From: Nocardia brasiliensis NBRC 14402
Lineage (GTDB): Bacteria > Actinomycetota > Actinomycetes > Mycobacteriales > Mycobacteriaceae
NCBI RefSeq assembly: GCF_000308475.2
Contig: NZ_BAFT02000045.1
Coordinates: 62,001 to 126,000, forward strand
Reading direction: 5' to 3'
DNA: 64,000 nucleotides
Part shown: positions 37,223 to 46,501 of the stretch, one piece after another
Position numbering within the stretch: position 1 is the stretch's first letter
Layout of the letters: the number at the start of each line of letters is the position of its first letter
Made by a program: the position numbers and the translations under genes
Notes under the pieces: model-generated
What the model was told of the DNA's origin: nothing
Seen by the model: the letters and a program-made list of their open reading frames with translations, nothing else
The model's database searches: none

Positions 37223-40200
37223 GTGTCGGATTCGATCTTCCGGGCCTGGGATGTCTTCATGCTCCGCGCCCCGCTGGCGCTCGGCCGCTCCGGCATCCCG
37301 ACCGCGGGCGGCCACCTCGGCATCGTGCGCGCCGCCGCGGCCGATACCACGCTGCGCACCGCGATCACGCTGGCCAGCCCGAGTCTCGGCAACCTGCTCG
37401 ACCGCGTCCACCGCGGCGAACACCGCGGCATCAAAGCAACCCAGTTGCGCCGCGCCGCGCTCGCGGTACTCCGCTACGACATCCGAACACGGATGCGCCC
37501 GACGCCGTTCGGCGTCTTCTCCGGCGTGACGGGTGGCCGATTCGATTCCTCGGCGAAGCTCGACCGCGGCACCCGCCACCGCACCAGGACACACGCGGAC
37601 ATGCAATGGCTGCTCGGCCTCGTACAGCAGTTGCAGAGCAGGCCGGAGCTGCTACCCGGGCTACGGGTACTGGCCCACCCGGCACTGTCCGGTCGCGGCG
37701 ACCGGGTGGTGCTCGACTGCCCGTCACCGCTCGGCGCACCGCTCGACGGACAGACCCGGGCGGTGGTGTCGCTACGGAACTCGCCGGTGGTCCACGCCGC
37801 GCTGGCCGCCGCCGAGCAGATGATCCCGATCGACGAACTCACGGCAACGATCGCGGTCCGTTTCGGGGCCCCGCCGCACCGCGTGGCCGAGGTGCTACGG
37901 GTACTGGTCGAGCAGGAATTCCTGCTCACCGAGCTGCGGCCACCGCTGGACGGCGGCGACCCACTCGACCACGTGATCGACGTCCTCGCGGCCGTCGGAG
38001 ATCCGGCCGCACCGATCGCGGCGACGCTGCGCGCGCTGCGCGAGATCGATGACCGACGGCGATCGAGCGATCTACTGTCCCTGGAGGCCGGGACCGCGCG
38101 GTTGATCGAGACCGCGGCGCTGGCCGACCGCCTGCACTCCTACGACACACCGCTGCACATCGATACGGCGGTGGATATCGACGTCCAGTTACCGCTCGAG
38201 GTGCGCACCGAGGTCGAGCGCGCGGCCGAGTTGATGTGGCGGATGTCGGCAGCCAAGCTCGGCCTCGTCGCCTTGCGCGACTATCACGCGAAATTCCTCG
38301 AACGCTACGGCACCGATCGCCTGGTCCGCGTCGGCGAGCTGCTCGACGCCACGCGGGGCATGGGTGCACCCGCCGGCTATATCTGGCCGGAAAGCCAAGA
38401 GACGAAGCCGGATTCGGCCATCGCTCGCGAACCGAGCCGAATTCGACTGCTGCACGAACTGGCCGGAGTCGCACTACGCGACGGCCTGCGCGAGGTCGAG
38501 CTGACCGACGCGATGTTGCACGACCTGATCGGCACGGACGACGGCGACACGGACGCGCCGAACTCGTGCGAGATCACCTTCCACGTCATCGCTGCGTCGC
38601 TGGACGCGCTGTCGGCCGGGGACTTCCGGATCGTGCTGGCACCCAGCCCGGGTTCCCACCACGCGGGGGCGACGCTCGCCCGCTTCGCCGACCTGCTGCC
38701 GGCGGAGATTCGGGCCGAGATCGCGGCGGAGTCCGCGGCGATTCCGGTCCACGTGAACGGCGCGATGCGCGTCGACCTGGCCTTCATGACACGTTCCGGC
38801 AAAGCGGCGAACCTCGCCCACTGCGCGGTGCACAGCGGCAGCCGGATCAGCATCGGACTGCCCGCGGCCGTCGGCATCGATGAGATCCCCCTCGCCGAGG
38901 TAGCCGTCGGTGCGACGACGGAGCGGTTGTGTGCGGTACATCTGCCGACCGGCCGGGAGATCGTTCCGGTGCTGAACAACATGATCAGCCCGATGACCCA
39001 GGCGCCCAACGCCGCCCGGCTGCTGTGGGAGATCGGGTTGGAGGGACAACGACTGTGGGAGCCGTGGACCTGGTCCGGGCTGACAGAGCTGCCCTTCGTG
39101 CCGCGGATCAGGCACGGCCGTTTCGTGCTGGCCCCTGCGGTGTGGCGCATGGACGCGCTCCTCGGTGTGGCCGAGCCGGACTTCGCGGCAGCGGTCGCCG
39201 CATGGCGGCGCGAGTGGCGGGTGCCCGGGCGGATCCTGACCGTCCAGATGGATCAGCGGTTGCTGTTCGACCTGACCGATCCCGCCCATCTGGGGCTGCT
39301 GTGGGACGAACTGCGCAAGGACCCCGGCCTCGTCGCGCACGAGATACCCGGGGACGACGAATATTTCGACGGTATCGATGGGCACGCGATGGAGATCGTC
39401 GTGCCGTTGTCACGGCGCGACACTCGCCCGGCCCGCTCGCCGCACGGTGGCCGCCTCGGGGTGGATCGGACGGCTGCCGGGCTCGGCAGCGACTGGCTCT
39501 CGCTCGAGTTGTACCTTCCGGTAGCGGAGCAGAGCGAGTTCCTCCGTGTGCACCTGCCCGGCCTGGTCGAGCGAGCTCAGGAAAACGGTTGCGACCGTTG
39601 GTTCTTCATTCGGTACACCGGGCCGAACGGGCCGCATCTGCGGATCCGATGCCACGGCCCGGCCGCGGATCTGTGGGGTGCGGCCGCGTCGTCACTCGGA
39701 CGTCAACTCGAGCAATGGCAGCGCGGGGGGCTGATCAGAACGCACCGTATCGAGCCCTACGAAGCCGAACTGGAACGATACGGCGGCGTGGCGGCCATGG
39801 CGCTGGCCGAGCGAGTATTCGAGGCAGACAGTCGCGCGATCCGGTTTCTCGAGCTGGTGGACGACCCCTCGTGCCCGCATACGCTGGATACCTTCGCCGC
39901 GGTCTCCGTCGCGGCGCTGGCCGCCGCCTACGGTCCACCCGAGCCGAACCCGGCGGATGACAACCGGCGGGCAACCGACGCGGCCTTCGCCTGGCTGTCG
40001 ATGACCGGCGCACGAGCCGACCTGCCTGCGGCCTACCGGGTGGACGCACAGAACTGGCGGCGGCTGGTCGACCCGCACGGCGGGTGGGACGGGCTGCGCG
40101 CCGACCCGTACGGCGCTGCTGCGCTGGACGTACTCCACACCCGCGACACCGCCGTCCGCGAACTGCGCGCAGCACTGACAGCCCCTGCGCTCCGGCACCA

Positions 40201-40336
40201 ACGGCTCGTCGGCAGCCTGATGCACATGAGCTGCAATCGGCTCTTCGGCGGCGACTCCGATCGAGAGCGCGCGGCGGTCGCCATTGCCCGCGGCGCCGTG
40301 CAGGACAACTTCGGCAAAAGAAGGCACGCACGATGA
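37223..40336 (+). CDS. lanB: Lanthipeptide dehydratase LanB
   Basis: 1037 aa, a full-length class I enzyme that glutamylates Ser/Thr using Glu-tRNA and then eliminates glutamate to form Dha/Dhb. The N-terminal glutamylation domain (about 1-700) includes DVFMLRAPLALGRSG, RTRMRPTPFGVFSG and RLRLHELAG-like segments (here RIRLLHELAG). The C-terminal elimination (SpaB_C) domain (about 750-1030) has SDWLSLELYLP and WFFIRYTGPNGPHLRIR. The GTG at 37223 has AAAGGA 9 nt upstream. The stop overlaps the lanC start (ATGA). Confidence 0.95.
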   Translation: MSDSIFRAWDVFMLRAPLALGRSGIPTAGGHLGIVRAAAADTTLRTAITLASPSLGNLLDRVHRGEHRGIKATQLRRAALAVLRYDIRTRMRPTPFGVFSGVTGGRFDSSAKLDRGTRHRTRTHADMQWLLGLVQQLQSRPELLPGLRVLAHPALSGRGDRVVLDCPSPLGAPLDGQTRAVVSLRNSPVVHAALAAAEQMIPIDELTATIAVRFGAPPHRVAEVLRVLVEQEFLLTELRPPLDGGDPLDHVIDVLAAVGDPAAPIAATLRALREIDDRRRSSDLLSLEAGTARLIETAALADRLHSYDTPLHIDTAVDIDVQLPLEVRTEVERAAELMWRMSAAKLGLVALRDYHAKFLERYGTDRLVRVGELLDATRGMGAPAGYIWPESQETKPDSAIAREPSRIRLLHELAGVALRDGLREVELTDAMLHDLIGTDDGDTDAPNSCEITFHVIAASLDALSAGDFRIVLAPSPGSHHAGATLARFADLLPAEIRAEIAAESAAIPVHVNGAMRVDLAFMTRSGKAANLAHCAVHSGSRISIGLPAAVGIDEIPLAEVAVGATTERLCAVHLPTGREIVPVLNNMISPMTQAPNAARLLWEIGLEGQRLWEPWTWSGLTELPFVPRIRHGRFVLAPAVWRMDALLGVAEPDFAAAVAAWRREWRVPGRILTVQMDQRLLFDLTDPAHLGLLWDELRKDPGLVAHEIPGDDEYFDGIDGHAMEIVVPLSRRDTRPARSPHGGRLGVDRTAAGLGSDWLSLELYLPVAEQSEFLRVHLPGLVERAQENGCDRWFFIRYTGPNGPHLRIRCHGPAADLWGAAASSLGRQLEQWQRGGLIRTHRIEPYEAELERYGGVAAMALAERVFEADSRAIRFLELVDDPSCPHTLDTFAAVSVAALAAAYGPPEPNPADDNRRATDAAFAWLSMTGARADLPAAYRVDAQNWRRLVDPHGGWDGLRADPYGAAALDVLHTRDTAVRELRAALTAPALRHQRLVGSLMHMSCNRLFGGDSDRERAAVAIARGAVQDNFGKRRHAR

Positions 40337-41709
40337 GCACCGCCCTACCGCAACAGGTTTCGCCGGCCGAACGGGCGGCCGAACTCGTCACCCTGGTCGC
40401 GGAACGGCTGGCCGATCCCGCCGCCATCGCGACGATCGCGGACCGCCCGGACAATCACGACCCCATCTACGGGTCGGTGATGTGGGGACCGATGACCTTG
40501 TCCACCGGATTGCCCGGCACGGCGATGTTCTACGCGGAGTTGGCTCGCCGGACTCCGTCCTGGTCGAGCACGACCCACGACCACGTCCGCGCGGCGGGCG
40601 AGACGATGTCGAGTCAGCCGAGCCGGGGGCTGTACGCGGGACCGGCGGCGCTGCTGGCGGCCGCGCAGACCTGCGAGGGCCACTACCCCGGATTGCGACG
40701 CAAACTCGCCGCCTGGCTGGCCGACGACCAGCTGACCCGACTGCGGCGCCTGCGCGCCCAGCCGGGGCCCGGTATTTCCTGGGAGTGCTACGACATCGTC
40801 AACGGATTGTCCGGCACCGCACGAATATTGCTCGATTCCCTCGACGATCCGGACGAGAACAGCGCGGAAGTCCGGCGCGCCCTCTACGACACCTTGCAGT
40901 ACCTGGTGCAGATCAGTGAACCGATCACCGTGGACGGCCACATCGTGCCCGGCTGGTGGGTTCCCGCGGCGGCGCAACCCGTCGAGCAGGACCGGATCGA
41001 CTATCCGCGCGGCGACTTCAATCTCGGTCTCGCACACGGCATTCCGGGACCGATAGCGGTGCTGTCGGCGGCCTTGCGCCGCGGGCACGAGGTGCCGGGA
41101 CAGCGCGCGGCGCTGACCCGCATGGTGCAGTGGCTGATCCGCTGGATCCGCACCGACGACCAGGGCACCTACTGGCCCTGCCGAATACCGTTCGACGACG
41201 AAATCGCCGCCACCGCAACGGAAGATCTGTTCACCAGGACCGCGTGGTGTTATGGCGCGCCGGGCGTCGCGGCGGCGGTACACCACGCCGGTCAGACTCT
41301 CGGCATCCCCGAGTGGCGCGCGCATGCCGTCCGGGCACTGCACGACGCGCTGGCCCGGGACGAATCGCGCTGGACCCTGGCGGGACCGACGATTTGCCAC
41401 GGTTACGCGGGGTTGCTCCAGGTGGTCCATCGCATCGGCACCGCCGAACAGGACGACGTGCTACTGGCCGCGCAGCACCGGCTCGCCGCGACGATCCTCG
41501 ACATGGCGGATCCGGCCGCGCCCTTCGTGTTCCGGCAGCCGATGCGGTATCCGAGGTCTGCGCCAGGGCCGAGCGAATTCAAGCTGCTCGATATCGCCGG
41601 ACTGCTGGAGGGGGCGGCCGGGGTGGCGTGCGCGCTGCTGTCGGTGCTCCCGGACGGTAGTGCCGAGACGGCACGGCATCCCTGGGACCGCGTCCTCGCG
41701 CTGAGCTGA
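40333..41709 (+). CDS. lanC: Lanthipeptide cyclase LanC
   Basis: 458 aa. Catalyses addition of Cys thiols to Dha/Dhb to form (methyl)lanthionine rings. Zinc ligands are visible as WCYG (Cys306) and ICHGYAG (Cys355, His356). GLYAGPAALLAAA and GLAHGIPGPIAVL are typical toroid repeats. It is translationally coupled to lanB and followed after 15 nt by the ABC exporter. Confidence 0.95.
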   Translation: MSTALPQQVSPAERAAELVTLVAERLADPAAIATIADRPDNHDPIYGSVMWGPMTLSTGLPGTAMFYAELARRTPSWSSTTHDHVRAAGETMSSQPSRGLYAGPAALLAAAQTCEGHYPGLRRKLAAWLADDQLTRLRRLRAQPGPGISWECYDIVNGLSGTARILLDSLDDPDENSAEVRRALYDTLQYLVQISEPITVDGHIVPGWWVPAAAQPVEQDRIDYPRGDFNLGLAHGIPGPIAVLSAALRRGHEVPGQRAALTRMVQWLIRWIRTDDQGTYWPCRIPFDDEIAATATEDLFTRTAWCYGAPGVAAAVHHAGQTLGIPEWRAHAVRALHDALARDESRWTLAGPTICHGYAGLLQVVHRIGTAEQDDVLLAAQHRLAATILDMADPAAPFVFRQPMRYPRSAPGPSEFKLLDIAGLLEGAAGVACALLSVLPDGSAETARHPWDRVLALS

Positions 41710-41724
41710 GAAAGGGGTCGTCCG

Positions 41725-42651
41725 ATGGCAGTCAACGCCTTCGAACTCTCGGATATCGTCGTGCGCTACGGCAGCACGCTGGCCGTCGACTCGGTCTCGT
41801 TGCATTCGGTACCAGGCAAGCTGACCGCGTTGCTGGGGCCGAACGGTGCGGGAAAGTCGAGCCTGCTCAATGTGCTCTCGACGGCGGCGCGGCCGGCCGC
41901 GGGCACGGTGCGGATCTTCGGCAGCGATGTACGGGTGGCACCGATGCGGGCCCGCGCCCAACTCGGTCTGGTGTTCCAGGAACGCACGCTGGACAAGGAA
42001 CTCACGGTCGAGCAGAACCTCTGGTTCCATGCCCGGCTCTTCGGCATGCGCCGAGTCGACACTGCCGCGCAGATCGATCGCCTGCTCGACCTGCTCGAGC
42101 TCACCGCGCACCGGCGCACCGCGATCGAACGACTGTCCGGCGGCACCGCGCGACGCGTGGAACTTGTTCGTGCACTGCTCCATCGCCCCGGACTGCTCAT
42201 CCTGGACGAACCCACAACGGGCCTCGATCCACAATCTCGTCGCGTCGTATGGCGAGATCTCCTCCGAATGCGCGACGAACTCGGTGTCACCACCCTGTAT
42301 TCCACCCACTATCTCGACGAGGCCGAATACGCCGACGAGATCGTGATCATGTCCGCCGGCCGGATCGGTCGCTCCGGTTCGCCGGTCGAGCTGAAGGACG
42401 AGTTACGGGTCTCCTGTGTCCGGCTGCGGACCCACGACGACGAGACGGCCGCCGCACAGTTGCGCAGGGCGGGGTTCGAGGTGGTCACCGGGTTCACCGA
42501 GCTCGAGGTGCGATGTACCGAACCCGATCGCCGCGTCGCCGATATCGTGCGCGTGCTCGAGCTGCCGATCTCGAGCGTCACCGTGCACAACCCGTCGATG
42601 GACGACGTCTATGTCGCCGCCACCGCCCGTGCCGGGAAAGGCATTTCATGA
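41725..42651 (+). CDS. ABC transporter ATP-binding protein, lanthipeptide operon
   Basis: 308 aa. Walker A GPNGAGKSS, Q-loop LVFQERTLDKEL, signature LSGGTARR, Walker B LLILDEPTTGLDP and H-loop YSTHYLDEAEYAD. It is of the DrrA/NodI type. In position it matches the T gene of planosporicin and microbisporicin clusters, which together with a separate permease exports the peptide. Its stop overlaps the permease start. Confidence 0.92.
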   Translation: MAVNAFELSDIVVRYGSTLAVDSVSLHSVPGKLTALLGPNGAGKSSLLNVLSTAARPAAGTVRIFGSDVRVAPMRARAQLGLVFQERTLDKELTVEQNLWFHARLFGMRRVDTAAQIDRLLDLLELTAHRRTAIERLSGGTARRVELVRALLHRPGLLILDEPTTGLDPQSRRVVWRDLLRMRDELGVTTLYSTHYLDEAEYADEIVIMSAGRIGRSGSPVELKDELRVSCVRLRTHDDETAAAQLRRAGFEVVTGFTELEVRCTEPDRRVADIVRVLELPISSVTVHNPSMDDVYVAATARAGKGIS

Positions 42652-43445
42652 CAACGATGCATCCGACTGCCGCCCCTGCGCGGGAACACGCGATGGTCAG
42701 CGGTGTCCGGGCGATCGCGGTGATCGCGGGACGGGACCTGCAACGGCAGCTCCGGCGTCCCGGGCTGCTGCTCAGCAATGCCGCGCAACTGCTGTTCTTC
42801 ATCGCGATCTACGCCGTCGGCTTCGACGCGATGGTCGGCACCGTCGACTCGGTGTCGTTCAGCGCGTATATCCTCCCCGGCATCATCGCCATTCAGGTGG
42901 CGACGATCGGCATCGCGACCGGCCTGTCCTACGCCTGGGACCGCGAGTTCGGCGTCCTGCGCGAGATGACCGTCGCCCCGGTGCCCCGGATGTGCCTGCC
43001 GCTGGGCAAAGTAGCGAGCACCGGCGTCATCGTCGGCATACAGAGCCTGCTGTTGCTCTCGTGCGCACCGGTTTTCGGACTGACGCCGACCATGGGGCAG
43101 ATCGCCGTGGCCGCGCTGATCTACCTGTTCGGTTCCGCGGTGTTCAGTCTGCTCGGCTTGTTTCTGGCCACCGCTTTCCGCCAGATCCAAACCCTGCAGG
43201 CGAGTGTGCAGATGATGATGATGCCGATGTTGTTCCTCTCCGGATCGGTGTTTCAACCCGAGGTGGTCCCCACCTGGCTTTCGGTGCTGATCCGGCTCAA
43301 CCCGCTGACCTATCTGGTCGATCTGGGCAGGCATGTGCTGGTGGGTGCCGAACGCGGCCTCGTCCCAGCCGGGGTGGACGTGCTCGTGCTCGCGGCGCTC
43401 GCGGTGTTCTTCGCGGCGGCGATCCGCCTCAGGATCGGGCAGTGA
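42648..43445 (+). CDS. ABC-2 type permease, lanthipeptide operon
   Basis: 265 aa with six hydrophobic segments and the ABC-2 pattern: LFFIAIYAVGFDAMVG, YILPGIIAIQVATIGI, FGVLREMTVAPVPR and MLFLSGSVFQPEVVP-LNPLTYLVD. It partners with the preceding ATPase as the likely peptide exporter. It overlaps both neighbours by ATGA/GTGA. No peptidase domain is present in either subunit, so leader removal needs a separate protease. Confidence 0.9.
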   Translation: MTTMHPTAAPAREHAMVSGVRAIAVIAGRDLQRQLRRPGLLLSNAAQLLFFIAIYAVGFDAMVGTVDSVSFSAYILPGIIAIQVATIGIATGLSYAWDREFGVLREMTVAPVPRMCLPLGKVASTGVIVGIQSLLLLSCAPVFGLTPTMGQIAVAALIYLFGSAVFSLLGLFLATAFRQIQTLQASVQMMMMPMLFLSGSVFQPEVVPTWLSVLIRLNPLTYLVDLGRHVLVGAERGLVPAGVDVLVLAALAVFFAAAIRLRIGQ

Positions 43446-44437
43446 CGCCGGTGGCCGACCGGTACCTCGACGCAGACCTGCGCGGACAGGTAAGCGGCTA
43501 CCCGGTCTGGCCCGCGATCAGCCCGATCGAATACCGCGGCGATGCGCCGATATTGGACGCCGCGGTGGCCTGGCTGCACGCTCACCTCCGCTGGTTCGAC
43601 CCGAACATATGGGAGCGGATGCTGCCGCCCCGGCCGTTCCGCGAAGGCGCCGCGCTCGAACTGCTCATGCTCTGCCGCATCCTGCGCCGTGGCCGATTCC
43701 ATGATCATCCGCTCATCGCGGACGCGGTCGAGCTGGCGCATTCGCTGGCCGCCACGGACTCGTTCCACGCGGCACTGGGCCTCGGTGACGACAAGTTTCC
43801 GTATCGCGCGTACCTGGTCGCGCTGCTCGCCGAGCTCGGTAGGCCGGTGCCGGGTGCCGCGGAGCGCGTCCGGACAGTCCTCGCCACCGGTTGCGGCGGC
43901 CAGCACGGTGCCTGGCGTACACCGCTGAGCCGCCTGGAGTTGCACTATGTCCTCGAGCTCGGCCAGTTTCCCAACCCGCTGCCGCCGAGCGCCGATCTGC
44001 TCGAACTCTCCATCATCGCGGGCGCGCCCGACCCCCTCTATCTGCGGGATGACGAGGTCTACGCGCTCACCCACGTCCTCTTCTACGCAACGGATTTCGC
44101 CGCTCGGCCGACACCGGTCGAGCCGGAGCTCGTCGAGGCATTGCGCACACTGCTCGGCACCTATCTCGCCCTCGGCGACATGGATCTAGCGGGTGAACTG
44201 TTGCTGTGTCTGCTGGCCATCGGACCGCCCGACTGCGCGCTGACCACGCATGGCTGGCACACCCTGGCGCGGCACAGACTGTCCGACGGCGCGGTGCCCG
44301 GGCCGCTCTTCGACCCGGCCCGCTGGTCGACTTTGCGGGACGAGGTCGCCGAGGGCTATGCCTTCGGAACCTGTCACCACACCACCATGGTCGCGGCGAT
44401 GGCCGCCGCAGAACGGGAGCGCCACCGTGCTCGATAA
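43442..44437 (+). CDS. Uncharacterised helical protein of the lanthipeptide operon
   Basis: 331 aa, GTG start overlapping the permease stop. Predominantly alpha-helical and soluble, with pieces such as AAVAWLHAHLRWFDP, ALELLMLCRILRRGRF, LHYVLELGQF, YALTHVLFYATDF and FGTCHHTTMVAAM. The repeated helical style recalls LanC-like or terpenoid-cyclase-like alpha toroids, but no zinc-ligand set is clear beyond a CHH near the C-terminus. It sits where the V gene of related clusters is found. A role in modification, leader processing or immunity is possible. Confidence 0.75.
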   Translation: MTPVADRYLDADLRGQVSGYPVWPAISPIEYRGDAPILDAAVAWLHAHLRWFDPNIWERMLPPRPFREGAALELLMLCRILRRGRFHDHPLIADAVELAHSLAATDSFHAALGLGDDKFPYRAYLVALLAELGRPVPGAAERVRTVLATGCGGQHGAWRTPLSRLELHYVLELGQFPNPLPPSADLLELSIIAGAPDPLYLRDDEVYALTHVLFYATDFAARPTPVEPELVEALRTLLGTYLALGDMDLAGELLLCLLAIGPPDCALTTHGWHTLARHRLSDGAVPGPLFDPARWSTLRDEVAEGYAFGTCHHTTMVAAMAAAERERHRAR

Positions 44438-44999
44438 TGTCGCCGAGGCACAGCGGTCCCGCACGCAACACGCGCTCGGTGCTGCCCGAGCGTGGCTGAT
44501 CGGCGTCGATGACGCCCTCGACGACGGAGTCGGCTCCGTCGCCGAAGCCGGTGCGCAGGAGCATGTTCCGGAGCCGGCACCGATGGAACTGCTGTGCGCG
44601 GACCCGGTTCGCTGGCGCGCCCTCGACAACCTCCCCGCATCAACCGCACCCGTGGCCACGTGGGCGGTAGTGCTGGATTCACTACTGGTGCTGGCGATTC
44701 GGCGCTACGACCTCGAAGCGCTCGCGACGCTGCTGCGCGGCTGCGCCGAACTCGGGCTGACCGCACGTCCGCTTCCGTTGCGCGCGACGGGTTTCCTGCT
44801 TGCCCAGCAGCAGTCCGACGGTGGCTTCGGTTTTGCGAGCCAGGATGCCGGGCGATCCGAATCGGCTGTTCGGATCGCCCTCACTCGGCACTGCGCCCGC
44901 GCGCTTCAGCGAATATGCGAATCACAGGACTCGAGGATGCGGAAGAATCCTGCTTCGAGATCACCGTCGCCCGCGATGCCCTCCAGCGTTCCCTCGTAG
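44427..44999 (+). CDS. Second uncharacterised protein of the lanthipeptide operon
   Basis: 190 aa, GTG start overlapping the previous gene by 11 bases with GGGAG upstream. Helical and acidic. It contains WAVVLDSLLVLAIRRYDL and a QQQSDGGFGF segment resembling the QW motif of alpha-toroid proteins, so it may be related to or partner the preceding protein. The last ~30 residues are antisense to the 3' end of the convergent ABC gene and look like read-through; the native stop may have been lost. No family is recognised. Confidence 0.65.
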   Translation: MLDNVAEAQRSRTQHALGAARAWLIGVDDALDDGVGSVAEAGAQEHVPEPAPMELLCADPVRWRALDNLPASTAPVATWAVVLDSLLVLAIRRYDLEALATLLRGCAELGLTARPLPLRATGFLLAQQQSDGGFGFASQDAGRSESAVRIALTRHCARALQRICESQDSRMRKNPASRSPSPAMPSSVPS

Positions 45000-45616
45000 C
45001 GGGTTTTTCCCGCTACCAGCACCGCGACGCGGTCACACACCTGCGCGATCTCGGTCAACTGGTGGCTGGAAATGAACACCGTGGTGCCGTTGGCCGCGAG
45101 CGAACGGATGATCCCGCGCATCTCCCGGATGCCCACCGGGTCGAGTCCGTTGGTCGGCTCGTCGAGCAGCAACAGCTTCGGTCGCGCGAGTAATGCGATG
45201 GCGATGCCGAGCCGCCAGCGCATTCCGAGCGAGAAGGCCTGAATCTTGCGGTCCCGGACGTCGTTCAGTTGCACCACGGCCAACGCCTCCTCGATCCAGG
45301 CTTCGGGCACGCCGCGCAGTTTCGCGTGAATGCGTAGATGGGTCAACGCGTCCAGCTTCGGCCACAGTCCCGGAGTCTCGATCAGCGCGCCGACATCGAC
45401 CAACTGCGCCCGGTGGTAGGGCTTGCCGAACAGTTGGATCTGTCCACTGGTCGGCCGCTGCAGCCCCAGCACGGTCTTCATCAGGGTGGACTTGCCCGCG
45501 CCGTTGGGGCCGAGCAGGCCATAGACCTCGCCCGTTCGGACCGACAGCTCGACGCCGTCGAGCGCGCGATGCTTTCCGTAATGCTTGTGCAGTTGCGAGA
45601 CTTCCAACGCCGCCAC
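44906..45616 (-). CDS. lanF: LanF-type ABC transporter ATPase (self-immunity)
   Basis: 236 aa, GTG start with AAGGAG 8 nt upstream. Walker A GPNGAGKST, signature FSLGMRWRLGIA (LSGGQ variant typical of bacteriocin-immunity ATPases), Walker B LLLLDEPTNGLDP and H-loop SSHQLTEIA. It resembles SpaF/BcrA proteins that pump lantibiotics off the membrane. The permease gene lies two nt upstream. Its 3' end overlaps the convergent helical-protein gene by 94 nt. Confidence 0.88.
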   Translation of the reverse strand: MAALEVSQLHKHYGKHRALDGVELSVRTGEVYGLLGPNGAGKSTLMKTVLGLQRPTSGQIQLFGKPYHRAQLVDVGALIETPGLWPKLDALTHLRIHAKLRGVPEAWIEEALAVVQLNDVRDRKIQAFSLGMRWRLGIAIALLARPKLLLLDEPTNGLDPVGIREMRGIIRSLAANGTTVFISSHQLTEIAQVCDRVAVLVAGKTRYEGTLEGIAGDGDLEAGFFRILESCDSHIR

Positions 45617-45618
45617 AG

Positions 45619-46428
45619 TCAGATCTCCTTGCGCTCGAGGTGCGCCGAACCCAGCGCCAGGACAACCGCCGCCAGTCCGAACGACAGGGCTATCGCGGGG
45701 AGAATCACCCCGTGATCGCGGACCGGGCTGTCGGCCGGCAGCGGAACTCCGTTGGGCCCGATGCCGGCCAGCGGCAGGATGACGCGCATCGGCCACGCGA
45801 ACGGCACCGCCATCCACCACGTCTTGTCGGCGATGAGCATGCCGCTCATCATGCCGACGACGCCGATCGCGATGGTCGGCCCGAGACCCCACACCACCGA
45901 GACGACCAAAGCCACTGCGGCGCAACCCAGTCCGGCCAGCCAAGGCAGGAAGCTCGCCGCGACGATGGTCCCGATGCTGCTGCCGAGCCGACCGCCGAGC
46001 GCCGCACCGACACACAGCAGTGCCGCCAGTAGTGTCGTCGAGACCGCGGACAATGCCGCCAACGCGAAGTACTTGCCCAGCAGGTACTTCGTTCGCGGTA
46101 CCGCGTACGAGAAGAGCAGCCGCCAGGCGTCCTGGTCGGCCCGCACCGAGAGCGCGGCGAGCAGCGCCGCCGTCATCGGAATGAGCACGCCCCAGCCTTC
46201 GAGCGTGACGTCGCGAAACACCATCCACGCGTGACCGGACTTGCCCTCCGGCGAAGCCAGCGACATCGGATAGAGCGGAACGGTGAGGATGATGGGCACC
46301 AGGATCACGAACCAGCCGATGAAGCCACGCCGCATCCTGGACAGTTCGGTCGCCGTGACATGCCACAGGCTGGGTTGGTCCCGCCCGGGGCGTATTTCGA
46401 GCCCCTGATGTGGTGCGGTGGTGGCCAT
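45619..46428 (-). CDS. lanE: LanE-type ABC permease (self-immunity)
   Basis: 269 aa with six hydrophobic segments (FIGWFVILVPIILTVPLY, VLIPMTAALLAALSV, LAALSAVSTTLLAALLCVG, LAGLGCAAVALVVSVVWG, IAIGVVGMMSGML, AIALSFGLAAVVLALG). The ATG at 46428 has GAGGAG just upstream and begins MATTAPHQGLEI. It forms a two-gene immunity operon with the ATPase, and an ECF-type promoter motif lies 33 nt upstream. Confidence 0.87.
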   Translation of the reverse strand: MATTAPHQGLEIRPGRDQPSLWHVTATELSRMRRGFIGWFVILVPIILTVPLYPMSLASPEGKSGHAWMVFRDVTLEGWGVLIPMTAALLAALSVRADQDAWRLLFSYAVPRTKYLLGKYFALAALSAVSTTLLAALLCVGAALGGRLGSSIGTIVAASFLPWLAGLGCAAVALVVSVVWGLGPTIAIGVVGMMSGMLIADKTWWMAVPFAWPMRVILPLAGIGPNGVPLPADSPVRDHGVILPAIALSFGLAAVVLALGSAHLERKEI

Positions 46429-46461
46429 GGGTCTCCTCGTTCTTTCGGTCTCCTCCGGTAC

Positions 46462-46486
46462 GTAGCGAGCAGCGGCCGGACGGTTC
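46462..46486 (-). promoter_or_regulatory. ECF-type promoter motif of the immunity operon
   Basis: Read leftward: GAACCGT-N12-CGCTAC, identical in both boxes and in spacing to the motif before the sigma operon. It ends 33 nt before the permease start codon. Confidence 0.65.
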
Positions 46487-46501
46487 ACCGCGAATCGCCG
46501 A

